Shown here: in pieces, positions 35,134 to 44,893 of the stretch | Layout of the letters: each line of letters begins with the position of its first letter | Numbering within the stretch: position 1 is the stretch's first letter | DNA from: Apoderus coryli | Lineage: Eukaryota > Arthropoda > Insecta > Coleoptera > Attelabidae | Direction of reading: 5' to 3' | DNA length: 64,000 nt | Assembly: GCA_911728435.2 (NCBI GenBank) | Contig: OU452205.1 | Coordinates: forward strand, 1,617,760 to 1,681,759 | The notes under the pieces: generated by a model | Databases searched by the model: none | Told to the model about the DNA's origin: nothing | Seen by the model: the letters and a program-made list of their open reading frames with translations, nothing else | Translations under genes and position numbers: made by a program

Positions 35134-36733
35134 CACTATTGGACAAAAGTAGAGCAACACTTTCGAAAAATTTGACAAATCTCGATTTTATAATATTAAA
35201 TGCATGATAGCGTATTTAAATACGTCATGTCTTAAATATCAACGTAGTCTGCTACTATCGACGGCAACAGCTTTTTCCACCAATCAAAACAAATGAACTG
35301 ATATTGACGTAAACTTTTAATACAATATTGTAATGCGTCAAAAGTAAAGCAACATTTTAATATTTGCCTAAAAAAGAAAGGTTTTAGCGACAGTAGAGGT
35401 TAAAATATTTTTGCTGAGTTTATTTTATGTTTAATTAATATTTCTGTGCTGGATTAATCATGCCAAGAGGTATTCCAATTTCGACAGAATTAAAACAGAG
35501 AGTAGTGATTGCACACTTGTAAGATACAATACAAGCCCAATTGTTTTTACCCAGAGACAGCGTATCCAAAATAATTTCAAGTTAAAATGAAAGTGGACAT
35601 TTAGAGAATATACCGAAATCGGCAAGCTCGAGAAAAACAACAACTAGGACAGACAGACGCATTAAAAGAATTTCCCAAAACGATCCTTGGATGTCTGCAC
35701 CTAGAATAATTGCTGAAATTCCCGAAATTGAGGATAGTCCATGGACAGTTCAAAGAAGGTTGGTAGACGCAAAGTTATTTAGTAGACGCCCGGCGAAAAA
35801 GCCGCTTATTTCGGCAAGAAATGGAGTGGCTAGGCTTGAATTTGCACGTGGACAGTTAAATTGGACAGTAGACGATTGTCAGAAAGTGTTACTTAGCGAT
35901 GCAACGCGTTATAAAATTTTCAATTCTGATAGAATGAAGCATATAAGACGGCCAATCAATCCAAGGTTTCATCCCAAATACGTTACACCCACAGGTAAAG
36001 GCAGTGTTTTCCATGGGGTTGTTTCTCATGGAATGGGGTGGGTCCTTTAAACTTCATTAATGATACCATGGATGGATTTGTCTATAGAGATCTAATGCAA
36101 AATGTAATGTTGCCTTATGCAGAGTGGGAAATGCCGTGGCATTTTATTTTCTAATAGGATAACGATCCAAAACACTTCCGAATTGTTCAAGAGTGGTTTC
36201 AAGAAAATAACGTTCTGGTTTTGGAGTGGGCGGCACTATATCCTCAGACCTTTTATTTTATTTAAAATCTATGTGAAGAAGTTGAGCGTGGAATTCGTAC
36301 ACAAGTATTCCCAAATATACCATCATTGGTAAGTAAAATCAATGGAGTTTGGAATAACCTTTCCGAAAATACTGTCCAAAAATTGATTGCTTCAATGCTG
36401 CGACGTTGCTGGCAAATAATAAATAATAATGGATATTCTATTAATTATTAACATAATACTTCTAGCTCTTTTAATTAATAAATGTGTTTAATGTTTTTTA
36501 ATCGTAATATGTAAAATAAAATACTGTTGACACAATATGTTGCTTTACTTTTGTCGCACTTCATTTCGTCGGTCTTTATAATTATAAATATTTCTGTAAC
36601 TGCATTTCGTTTAAAGTGTGCCAAAATATTGTGAAATAGTACTAATATTGGAGATAATATTTCATAAAAATTAACTGGGGATTACAATAAGATTTAAATA
36701 GTTTTTCAATTGCTCTACTTTTGTCCAATAGTG
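35134..36733 (+). mobile_element. Complete but inactivated Tc1-type transposon (1600 bp) with IR/DR ends
   Basis: Both ends read CACTATTGGACAAAAGTAGA going inward and are flanked by TA (35132-35133 and 36734-36735), the Tc1/mariner target duplication. Inside each end a second, related motif is repeated: CAAAAGTAAAGCAACAT at 35339-35355 and its complement at 36538-36554, 180-205 bases from the tips. Two related transposase-binding-like repeats per end is the IR/DR architecture known from Sleeping Beauty-like Tc1 elements. The length is typical of the family. Confidence 0.9.
35460..36451 (+). pseudogene. Tc1 transposase of the 35.1-36.7 kb element
   Basis: The gene would span about 330 codons, near the usual length. 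It starts MPRGIPISTELKQRVVIAHL (N-terminal helix-turn-helix) and is hit by stops near 35521 and 35585. It continues open at 35691-36050 with SPWTVQRRL, the catalytic LLSDATRYKIF block (first Asp) and GKGSVFHGVVSHG. After a frameshift near 36045 it reads NDTMDGFVYRD, then QDNDPKHTS (second Asp, about 36160). In the third catalytic block, where IENLW is expected, the glutamate codon is TAA (about 36262). The C-terminus LIASMLRRCWQIINNNGY ends at 36451. Confidence 0.9.
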
Positions 36734-36964
36734 TAGGTATATTGAGAGTATTGGGTTGTTATTATTTAATTTTATTTGTTTTTGTTTTCTTGATTTTAGC
36801 TCGTTTATAAAAAAAATAATGTTTATTTTAGGTCATAAACGTTTGGGCCTTATTGTCGAGCGTATGTGGACTAGGTTTGTTTGAAAAATAATAGGTACAA
36901 AAAAAATAACTCCAACGTTATGGTTTAATAATTTTAATAATGTTTAGCAAATTTTAATGTATAA

Positions 36965-38159
36965 ATATACACCGGGTGTCCCACCGGGAAGAGTTTCAAT
37001 CAATTATGGAGAAACAACACTGTGAAACAATCTGAAAATCTTGTGTAGTACTTAGGTTACAAGCCCAATTCGGCTAAAATGTTTTCAAGATTCTAGTACT
37101 CTCGGTTATACCGGAAGTGAGTGTCTACTTCCTTAATTAAAATACGACGCTATAGAAATTACATATTTTTTGGTTTGGACTTATATCTATGTCCAGCCGT
37201 TTTCGAAATATTTAAAATTTTATGTCAAAAATAACGTTTGCAGATTAAAGAATAATTACAATTTTTTATTAAATTATGGAAGCTTTAATAATTTAATTTG
37301 TTGGAATATCCTAGTAATTATAGACTTACTTTAGGCGCTTATGTATATTTTTTTAATAAATATTAATACAGGAAATTTGAAAAAAAAGTATAACATCAAA
37401 TTGAAAAAAGTGTCAAAATTCAAAATTTTTAACACTCCATTTTTATATTATTTTTTTGCATCAATTATGAATGGATGTTTATTCCAGAAATTTATAATTA
37501 TCAAAATATTGACAATTTTACATTTTTCTTTTACAATATAATAATAGTGAGAGAACTTTGAAATGTAATTGTTTAACTTGGCCATGATGGCTTTCGAAGC
37601 AAATAAATATGACACTTGGTCAAAAATAATGAACAATTATGACAATAATTGTAGATAGATAATTAGTAGTACATTAGTATATTTGTTTATTATATGGAAA
37701 ATGTGGGGTTGCCATTTCAAAGTTTTTAATTTTGACACTTTTTTCAATTTGATTTTTTACCCTTTTTTCAAAAACCTTGTATTAATATATTAAATATATT
37801 AAAAAACATACAAAGGCCCCTGAAGTAGGTCTATAACTATGCCAACAATTTAAAGCATTAAAGCTATTATATAATAAAAAATTGTAATTATTCTTTAATA
37901 TGCAAACGTCATTTTTGCCATAAAATTTTAAATTATTCGAAAACATAATATTATACATGAACTTTCTTTAGAATTACAAGAAGAATCTAAAAAAATATAT
38001 TCCTAATTTATAAAGGGTCGTAATTAAAATATTGAAGTCGGCACCCAGTTCCGATTTAACCGGAAGTACTAAATTCTTGAAAACACTAAGTCGAACTTAC
38101 CCCGTGCATACTTTCTCCATAATCAAAGGAAATCCTTCCGGGTGGGACACCCGGTATAT
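36965..38159. mobile_element. 1.2-kb foldback element
   Basis: The termini ATATACACCGGGTGTCCCACC (36965) and its complement ending at 38159 match closely. The complementarity continues, imperfectly, almost to the centre near 37560: for example CAAATTGAAAAAAGTGTCAAAA at about 37398 against the complement at about 37735, and AACGTTTGCA at 37222 against TGCAAACGT at 37900. The whole element can fold into one long hairpin. It has no transposase and is presumably mobilised in trans. Confidence 0.8.
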
Positions 38160-38989
38160 GTTGTGTTTTGTCATTGTGATGTGAGATTGTTTCATGGTTG
38201 TATTTTTGAACATTCACGTATTCCAGATTTTGACAAAAAAAACACACAATTAGGTCGAAACGTCAATGAAATAAAAAAAAGGAATTTTTTATAAGTGACC
38301 TAAATTCAAGAAAACAAAAAAAATTATAATAAAATAATACCATTTTATAATAATACCATAATAATTATTACACTGAAATATGCAAAATATTGTCGTATCT
38401 ATAGTATATTATGATTTATAGTTTTAATTGCAAAAATTAGTACTAATCGTATAATTTACTTCTAATTCTTTAATTTTAAAATTATTAATGGAATAATTTA
38501 TACAGTTTAGTAGTGTGCCATATTTCATAACTTGCGTGTAACGTGGAAAATACATAAATAATTTTTCACATTGACGTGGAATTTTATAGAAATTTGATAT
38601 TATATTTTCACATTTCATATTAAGCTACACGCGTACTTTGGATAAGGACAAAATTTCAGGCATGAGTATGTACTTCCTAAATACTTATGGATTTTCCGAA
38701 CTGAAAGAAAATTGACAAGAAAATTAAAGAACTTCCTGATTGAGAACTTAATCTACAGTTTACCTCTGTTATTATCATATTATTTGGTTCTTTGTATATT
38801 TTGTATTTTGGTGTCAACGTTGTTCTTCAGTCTCTCCTTTAACTAACTACTTCCTTACTAAACTATGTTGTTTTCTATTTGCACTTAAGTTTAACCACAC
38901 GCAAAGTTATATGGTATGAACAATTTTATTTATTTATTCCTATTATCTTTTGTGCTTTTTACGATTTTGAAGTTTTAGACATTTTGATG
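38160..38989. other. No recognised gene
   Basis: AT-rich. A GTCGAAACGTCAATGAAATAAA segment near 38252 recalls the end of the CTGANGA-like motif but lacks its first half. Confidence 0.4.
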
Positions 38990-39785
38990 ATTATTTGCAA
39001 AGCAACCTGTAGAATAATTGTAGTTATTTAGGTCACTAGTAAAAAAAAAACTGATGACAAATAAATATGTTCTATAGCTGAATGCGTTTATTAAAATGTC
39101 AAATTTTAAATTAAGTATCTGGTAAATTACTCTAATTTTTAGGTAAAACATTTTAAATTTTAAAGAGTTTGGTAATCAAACTTTTTGGAAAAGAACAAAG
39201 TCGATGGTAAAACATGTTCGCTTTTCCATGTTAAAATGTTAACATAGTACCAAAGTCATCATCACAATGACAAACCTTTTCACGGTGTCTTCTATAATAT
39301 CGTTGAAGACGATCAGCTTGCCTAAGCCTTCCCATTTTTAGCTGTCTGTCTGTCTGTCTATATCCACGAAAACGCAAAAACCACTTAACAGATTTCAACC
39401 AAATTTGCCACAAAAATACTATTGGACATGGCAAGGAGCTGATTAGATTTTGGGAAACATTGAGCGTAGGCAAGGGGTTTAAAAGGGGGTTCAAAAATTA
39501 AAAAAATTCATAGTTCTTAAACTTATTCGAAATACTGCATAATTTTTTACACAATTTATTGAATATACCCTAGAATATTGAAAATAATATTTAGACCACA
39601 TTGGCGTTCGAAAATAGTGTAAAATGGGGTAAAAAAGATTTAAATAAAACGTATTTCTTAAACATAGCAGAAATATTAACTAGTTATTTATAGCTTTGAT
39701 AGAATATAACCTATAAAATGTGTCATAAATAACTTACTTTCATAGGCGTTATTTGCAAAGCAACCTGTAGAATTGTAGCTATTTT
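38990..39785 (+). repeat. Dispersed repeat copy 2, flanked by about 36-bp direct repeats
   Basis: Positions 39030-39749 repeat 32127-32870 in the same orientation with only scattered differences, including a shorter TCTG run (39342-39359). The copy stops abruptly inside the first 140-bp unit (GGCGTT). It is bracketed by near-identical direct repeats of ATTTGCAAAGCAACCTGTAG plus about 16 more bases, at 38992-39028 and 39750-39783. They may be a very long target duplication or the footprint of a duplication event. Confidence 0.75.
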
Positions 39786-40431
39786 TATAGTGAAATAATT
39801 TAATGAGATTAATAATAAAAATGATTATTTGTAGCTTGGTCTGACGATGGGTTTCATCTGAGCATCGAAACCAGTAACCAATAAGATGAATTGTTGAGGA
39901 TTATAGGGGCCTTTTATTTCATAATTTGTAATTATGAAACCTCAAACAGGCGTAGTGTTATTCAATTTTCCGCTCACTCTCAAGATTTCGGTATGTTTCC
40001 AAGTGCAGTAATAATTATTGCATCTGAACGCGAATTGGAACTTGATGTTAAACTAGAAAAGGCTATTCCAGATACTAATCAAATTACACAATCGTCTGCT
40101 TGCAGTAGTCTTCAAATTAATTGTTTATTTTTACCCATTCGTATATTTATTTTATATGTGACTGTTAAGATTCTTTCTCGAGTTCTGATTGTGACATATA
40201 CAGTGATTCTCTTGCTAACGTTATAAGTTGTCTCCATGCGTGAGCTTAGGTTTTGTTCTCTTATTGTATAAGTGTGTATTGCGTTTTATTTTATATTGTT
40301 TATATTTTATGGTTGTCTTTTACGTATTTTAATTTAGCTTATATTTTTCAATACTGTTGTATCTTTTTCCTGTTAATGGGTCTATGACTTGTTGGAAATA
40401 AAGGTTTTTATTATTATTATTTCACTTAGAG
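39786..40431. other. No gene; CTGANGA-like motif and a LINE-like 3' end
   Basis: A CTGACGA-hairpin-GAAACC motif lies at 39841-39872. The 111-codon frame at 39891-40226 has no recognisable motif. GGAAATAAAGG followed by a TTATTATTATT tail at about 40396-40419 looks like the 3' terminus of a plus-strand LINE whose coding part I cannot identify. Confidence 0.45.
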
Positions 40432-40830
40432 GTTCAACATTTGCAAGATGGTGATTTTGCGGTAAAGCTGCAATTCTCTAATTCGATTAATGCAAGTCGA
40501 AGACTGTGTAAGTATGTTCTGTTCACTGATGAAGCAGAGTTCACTCATGATGATGGTATGAATAATTTGTACAATCAACAAATATGGTCCTATGAAATTC
40601 TACAGAATCACCTGCAAAACCTATTAGAACTCAATGTACCACAGAACATGAGGGTGCCCCTGCACACGACATTTTACAAGTACGAACTTTTTTAAACAAA
40701 CCGAAGGATTGGTCGAGGTGGTCCCCATAGTTTGCTAGAGCTTAACTTGCATCAACTCATTGAGCGATCTGAGTTATTCATCAGAAAGCTGACATATTAT
40801 AACTATAAAACCTACCCTAAATAATTTAAT
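40432..40830 (+). pseudogene. DUF4817-type transposase fragment (Tc1/mariner superfamily)
   Basis: An open frame to 40695 reads FSNSINASRRLCKYVLFTDE (first catalytic Asp in FTDEA), then AEFTHDDGMNNLYNQQIW, LQNHLQNLLELNVPQNMRV. After a stop it continues RIGRGGPHS (about 40705). These match consecutive blocks of the same transposase type found at 23.4-24.0 kb: 'ILFTDEATF.R.G..N..N.H.W', '.LP.LLE.VPL..R..' and 'WIGRGGP..WP'. The stretch with the second Asp is deleted. No ends were identified. Confidence 0.75.
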
Positions 40831-40904
40831 AAATAAAAGTCTTAAACTAAATATTCTTTAACCCTGTATTTTTGTAACGACTGATAATAGGGCTCATGTT
40901 TATA

Positions 40905-41700
40905 GAAACTTGTATGTTCCGCTCGTGTCACTGGTATACTGCCTTATAAAAAAAAGTGTCTGTATATATAGATATATAACTACATTGCAACCTAATACCG
41001 GCGGTGTCTGATATAGTGACTGCAAAAAGTTTAATCCAATTGAGGTACTATTAAAAATTATTATATAATTTGATGATTTATTTGTCTTTATACACATATT
41101 GGTCGAGGATTATATTATAGATCCTATAACCTCAAAGAATAGTAATTGGAGTAACAATCTTCTTTATTGTCATAGCGACAGCTTTTTTAGGATATGTTCT
41201 CCCTTGAGGTCAAATATCCTTCTGAGGGGCTACAGTAATTACAAATTTAGTATCAGCAATTCCTTACTTAGGAACATACATTGTTCAATGAATTTGGGGG
41301 AGATTTTCATTTTATTAATCTAAGAAAAACTAATTAACAAATCATTGTTACAATATTCTTCCACCGTGTTTTATTGTCGTACACAAATTTTCTTATTTCA
41401 ATTCCACATTAAGTCTTCGCCATATCATATGAGAAAATAACACGTTGCCAAAAATTATGTGTTTCATTCATATTATATTTATTTGCAAACTTGAATCATT
41501 AACTCAACTTTTTTGCAGTCACTGTAGTTATTTTCATTACTGTCGGGGTCCTTTGCCAGGCATGATTTAATATAGGTTTTATATACGAGGGAGAAATGTA
41601 TCAAAGAACGCTGCATTCGATGCCCAATTCTAATGTAAAGAGGCATGGGAACGGATAGCCCCGGTAGAATCATTAAATTTATATATTTTAAATTAAGATT
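40905..41700. mobile_element. Interspersed repeat shared with 1.75-2.08 kb (copy 2), with NUMT inside
   Basis: Shared landmarks in the same order as copy 1 are TGTTCCGCTCGTGTC (40917), TCTGATATAGTGACTGCAAA (about 41008), the complementary terminus TTTTGCAGTCACTGTAG at about 41510-41527, and the 170-base right flank to 41695. Between the two termini copy 1 has only about 40 bases; here there are about 480, including 234 bases of mitochondrial origin. The extra sequence at 41311-41505 is unique in the window. Confidence 0.65.
41077..41310 (+). pseudogene. cob: NUMT: fragment of mitochondrial cytochrome b
   Basis: With the invertebrate mitochondrial code (TGA Trp, ATA Met, AGA Ser) the plus strand reads FICLYTHIGRGLYYSSYNLK, then after a deletion of a few bases [40 protein letters not shown] and PYLGTYIVQWIWG. 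This is the highly conserved central part of cytochrome b, including the [16 protein letters not shown] block. In the standard code the same frame has stops (the TGA codons), so it is not a nuclear gene. Residues are almost entirely intact, suggesting a fairly recent transfer. It is a non-functional nuclear copy of an inner-membrane respiratory subunit gene. Confidence 0.95.
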
Positions 41701-42713
41701 AGAAAGACTACCTTAATTTAAAATTTAAATAATCCAATATAATACAAAAAATTCGACATACACAACTTTTATGTTGCACCACGTATATTAAAATGTACAC
41801 AGTAAAATATTTAACAAATTTTATTTTGTTGGGATATACCTACGAGACCCACGCGTAAGTAGTGCCCCACCCCTATAATATAATTCTTATAAGTTTCACT
41901 CATTTCAAAAAAATAAATAAAAATTATAACTAAATATTACACAAAGCCTAACTAGGTATGCGGTTGCTATTTTTTAATAATAAACACACAAAAACATAAT
42001 AAAATGCCTTCACTTTTCCTTTATCACGATCAAAGCCTATATTAAACATAATATTCATCACGTATTCACATCATATAGCGGAAATAGTTGATCATTTCCA
42101 TCAGGTAATATATGAGGTGTATACGTACCTAAACATATACCAATACCAAGTACCTACGATACATTAATGCCCAGCCATCATGCGAGCACCTTCTTATACA
42201 TTGGAGTCAAGTTTCAGAACGATCGAACCTTTTCACAACACCTGGGGGTATGTCACAATAGATATAGGTAGGTACCCGCTGCAATATCGAACTTTTGAAC
42301 AAAAATAAGCATCACATAATTGTGATGTTGTGACGTGCACATTGACAGTTCTTTTTGAGCAACTTCCGGACAAAGTGAAAAGGAAAGAATAATAATGTAA
42401 GAATATATGGCTATGGGTGGTTATAGGGTGGTCTAATACATAAAACATTTTTCATTATGGGATTTTTATTTATAAAAATCATAATATTAAATTCAACACA
42501 TATACAGGGTCGCTGATACGGATGGCAACGGTCGATTATTGGGTGAAATATACGAGGTTCCGGAAAAATTTAAATACAAGAAAGGACTGTATTAATAAGA
42601 AACAATTTTAAGTATACAGGGTCGTTGATAAAGTCGATGCACATCAACGTTGCTTTTTATTGGATATTTCAATCCGTCCTTCAATTTTAAGCAAAAATTG
42701 TAAGACACATAAT
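41701..42713. other. No recognised gene
   Basis: AT-rich. ACAGGGTCGCTGATAC (42506) and ACAGGGTCGTTGATA (42619) look like ends of further transposons. Confidence 0.4.
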
Positions 42714-44057
42714 GTACAGGGTGAGCAAAACTCGATGTTATGAGAAAATGAAAAACGATAGAAAAATTCTGAAAAGAGATTCATAAATGGGATTAAGTAA
42801 GCTCCATTTTAACGCACATTTGATTTTGTTTCCAAATTTGGAAACTAAAGCAAATGACGTCAAGAACTTTTTTTTTCCAGAAACATACCTATATTTTTAT
42901 ACGGTTCAAAAGAGCTAATTTTTCTAAGCAAATTTTGTAAAGAAAAAAATTTGCTATCTTCATTCGTTAAAAAATTAAAAGCAAATTTGTAGGAAAAACT
43001 ACCCAGTAAACACATATACGTAAATTAAACGTTGATTTAACGTGTCAATCGTTGATAATTGGTCTTACGTTAGAAAAGTGACGGTTTATTTTAAGTTTAA
43101 TTTTACACCGTTCAATTTAAACGTTATAGACCCGTGTTGTTATTATGTAAATACAACTACGTAAATTTATTATGTTTAAGTAACGTTGTATATGTATTAT
43201 AAATAAACCATAAAATAAAAACGTTTGTTTTAGGTGTTTTTTAAACGCGTGTCAAACATTGTCAAAATTAAAAACGTTTATAAAACGTTCTTTATGTAAT
43301 TTATAATAAACCGATATTTATAGCTAAAATAACGTTAGAAAATGTTCATTAGAAGCGCATAATTTTTAGAGGGGACAACGAAAACGTTAAAATGACGTTT
43401 TTTAAGTATTTTATAATAATTCTAAAATTACAGTTAAGGTAACGTGTAAAATATCCCATAAAAATTCTTACTGTTTAATATGGGAAAAGTCAAAACGTTT
43501 ATATAATGTTTATAAAGTATGTTATCACAATTCCAAATGTACCTACAATTAGAAGAACGTGTGAAATTATTCTTGAAATGAAATTTTAAAAAGTTGATTA
43601 TTACGATTCCAAATACTTTTAAAAAATGTGTCAATGAATGGTTTGATGTAAACCTAGAATTATTGAAATAACAACGAATATTACGTCCTAAATATATTTT
43701 CAAAAATCAAGAATATATAAAGGTTTAACCTTAATTTACCTACCAGTTGAAACAGTAAAACAAACACTTTATATGTGAGTAAATCCTTAATATACCTATT
43801 TAGTGTTAGTTTACTTTTGAAAACACCATTTAAAAGGTGTTTAAATTGTATAACTTTACACTAATTTAAACGACATTGTAAGTCCTAACGTTTCCTAGTT
43901 TCCAATGCTATCCCATTCTTATCTCGGACATAGTGTATAAATAGGGGTTAAAATGGAGCTTACTTAATCCTATTTAATAACCTCTTTTCCGAATTTTTCT
44001 ATCGTTTTTCATTTTCTCATAACAGAGCTGGGACATCGAGTTTTGCTCACCCTGTAC
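42714..44057. mobile_element. 1.3-kb inverted-repeat element, apparently with a nested repeat
   Basis: The left end GTACAGGGTGAGCAAAACTCG (42714) and the right end (complement, to 44057) continue as inverted arms of about 110 bases: 42714-42828 and 43948-44057 share GAAAATGAAAAACGATAGAA and TTAAGTAAGCTCCATTTTAA. The right arm has about 10 extra bases (GAGCTGGGAC). No transposase gene lies between the arms, but a DUF4817-type open frame starts about 110 bases beyond the right end. The interior contains the AACGTT-rich repeat. Confidence 0.75.
43005..43400 (+). repeat. AACGTT-rich repeat, copy 2
   Basis: Begins CCCAGTAAACACATATACG and matches the complement of 21285-21710. It is inside the 42.7-44.1 kb inverted-repeat element. 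Homologous-looking AACGT-rich sequence continues to about 43740 without a partner in the window. Confidence 0.75.
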
Positions 44058-44168
44058 CTAAATTCAACAGTTCCCGACTTATCGCGTTTTGATTTTGAAA
44101 TGTTAAACGCAAATCATTAAATTTCAGCTTCGATTTAAGCAAGCCTGTAAATTTTAACTTGACAACAA

Positions 44169-44555
44169 GTGTCACAATTATCTCGAATTGAAATTTTAAT
44201 AATGATAGTGTTAGGTGGTAGTACGCGAAGATTTACGGAAGTAGTGAATTTTTTTCACGAACTGCATCCCGACCGGAATTTAATTTCCAAGTCTACAATT
44301 TCAAGAACTTTGAGGAGTTTTCGTGAGATTGGCAGTGTCAAAGATAGACCTAAAGTCTCAAAGCCAGTAACAGTGACAAACGAAGAGAATTCTTTGGATG
44401 TAGTAATGGATTTGGTGGAGACTCCGAAAGCTTCGATTCAACAATTGACATTAAATCACAATGAATTGAATCGATATTCAATTTTAAAGATTGCCAAGCA
44501 AAATTTTGTGTCTTTAACCCTAGAACACAAAACTATGTTTGCCAAACGTAAATAA
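44169..44555 (+). pseudogene. DUF4817-type transposase, N-terminal fragment
   Basis: The 128-codon frame reads FTEVVNFFHELHPDR, LISKSTISRTLRSFREIGSV and KDRPKVSKPVTVTNEE, followed by ENSLDVVMDLVETPKASIQQ. This is the N-terminal helix-turn-helix region of the transposases found at 22.7-24.7 kb and 40.4 kb. Homology ends near ILKIAKQNF, before the DDE domain, and a foldback repeat follows at 44610. The GTG at 44169 is only the frame's first possible start; the first internal ATG (about 44202) is the more plausible one. Truncated and non-functional alone. Confidence 0.75.
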
Positions 44556-44609
44556 TATGTTTTTTTTATTCTTTTCTCTTCTTGAGATTTAAGGTTCTAT
44601 TTTAAAAGC

Positions 44610-44893
44610 GATTTTTTTTCGTTTTTTTTTTTTAATATTTTTATTTCGTGTCAATGGTACAACGTTTCGGCTTATTCGCCTTCCTCAGGTACATCTCTTT
44701 TCTTACCAACATCGCATGATTTGTTTGTTTGTTTGAATCAAACAAAATACCCACTAAAAGCGGTATAGAGCAAAAAAATTCTACAGAATCATGCGATGTT
44801 GGTAAAAAAAGAGACGTACCTGAGGAAGGGGAATGTGCCGAAACGTTGTACCATTGACACGAAATAAAAATATTTCAAAAGGAAAAAAAATTC
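44610..44893. mobile_element. 280-bp foldback repeat
   Basis: Arms 44610-44722 and 44788-44893 are complementary over about 105 bases (TTTCGTGTCAATGGTACAAC; TTACCAACATCGCATGATT). Each arm carries one copy of a CTGAGGAAGGCGAATAAGCC plus GAAACG motif, in opposite orientations (44663-44688 minus, 44820-44845 plus). The loop is about 65 bases. Confidence 0.85.

Noticed and set aside
32427..39494. Minus-strand frames containing QTDRQ repeats at 32427-32615 and 39231-39494
   Set aside because: The repeat peptide is only the translation of the TCTG microsatellite. Both frames lie in copies of the same non-coding repeat.
39891..40226. 111-codon plus-strand open frame
   Set aside because: No family motif, hydrophobic AT-rich end, and located in what looks like a LINE 3' region.
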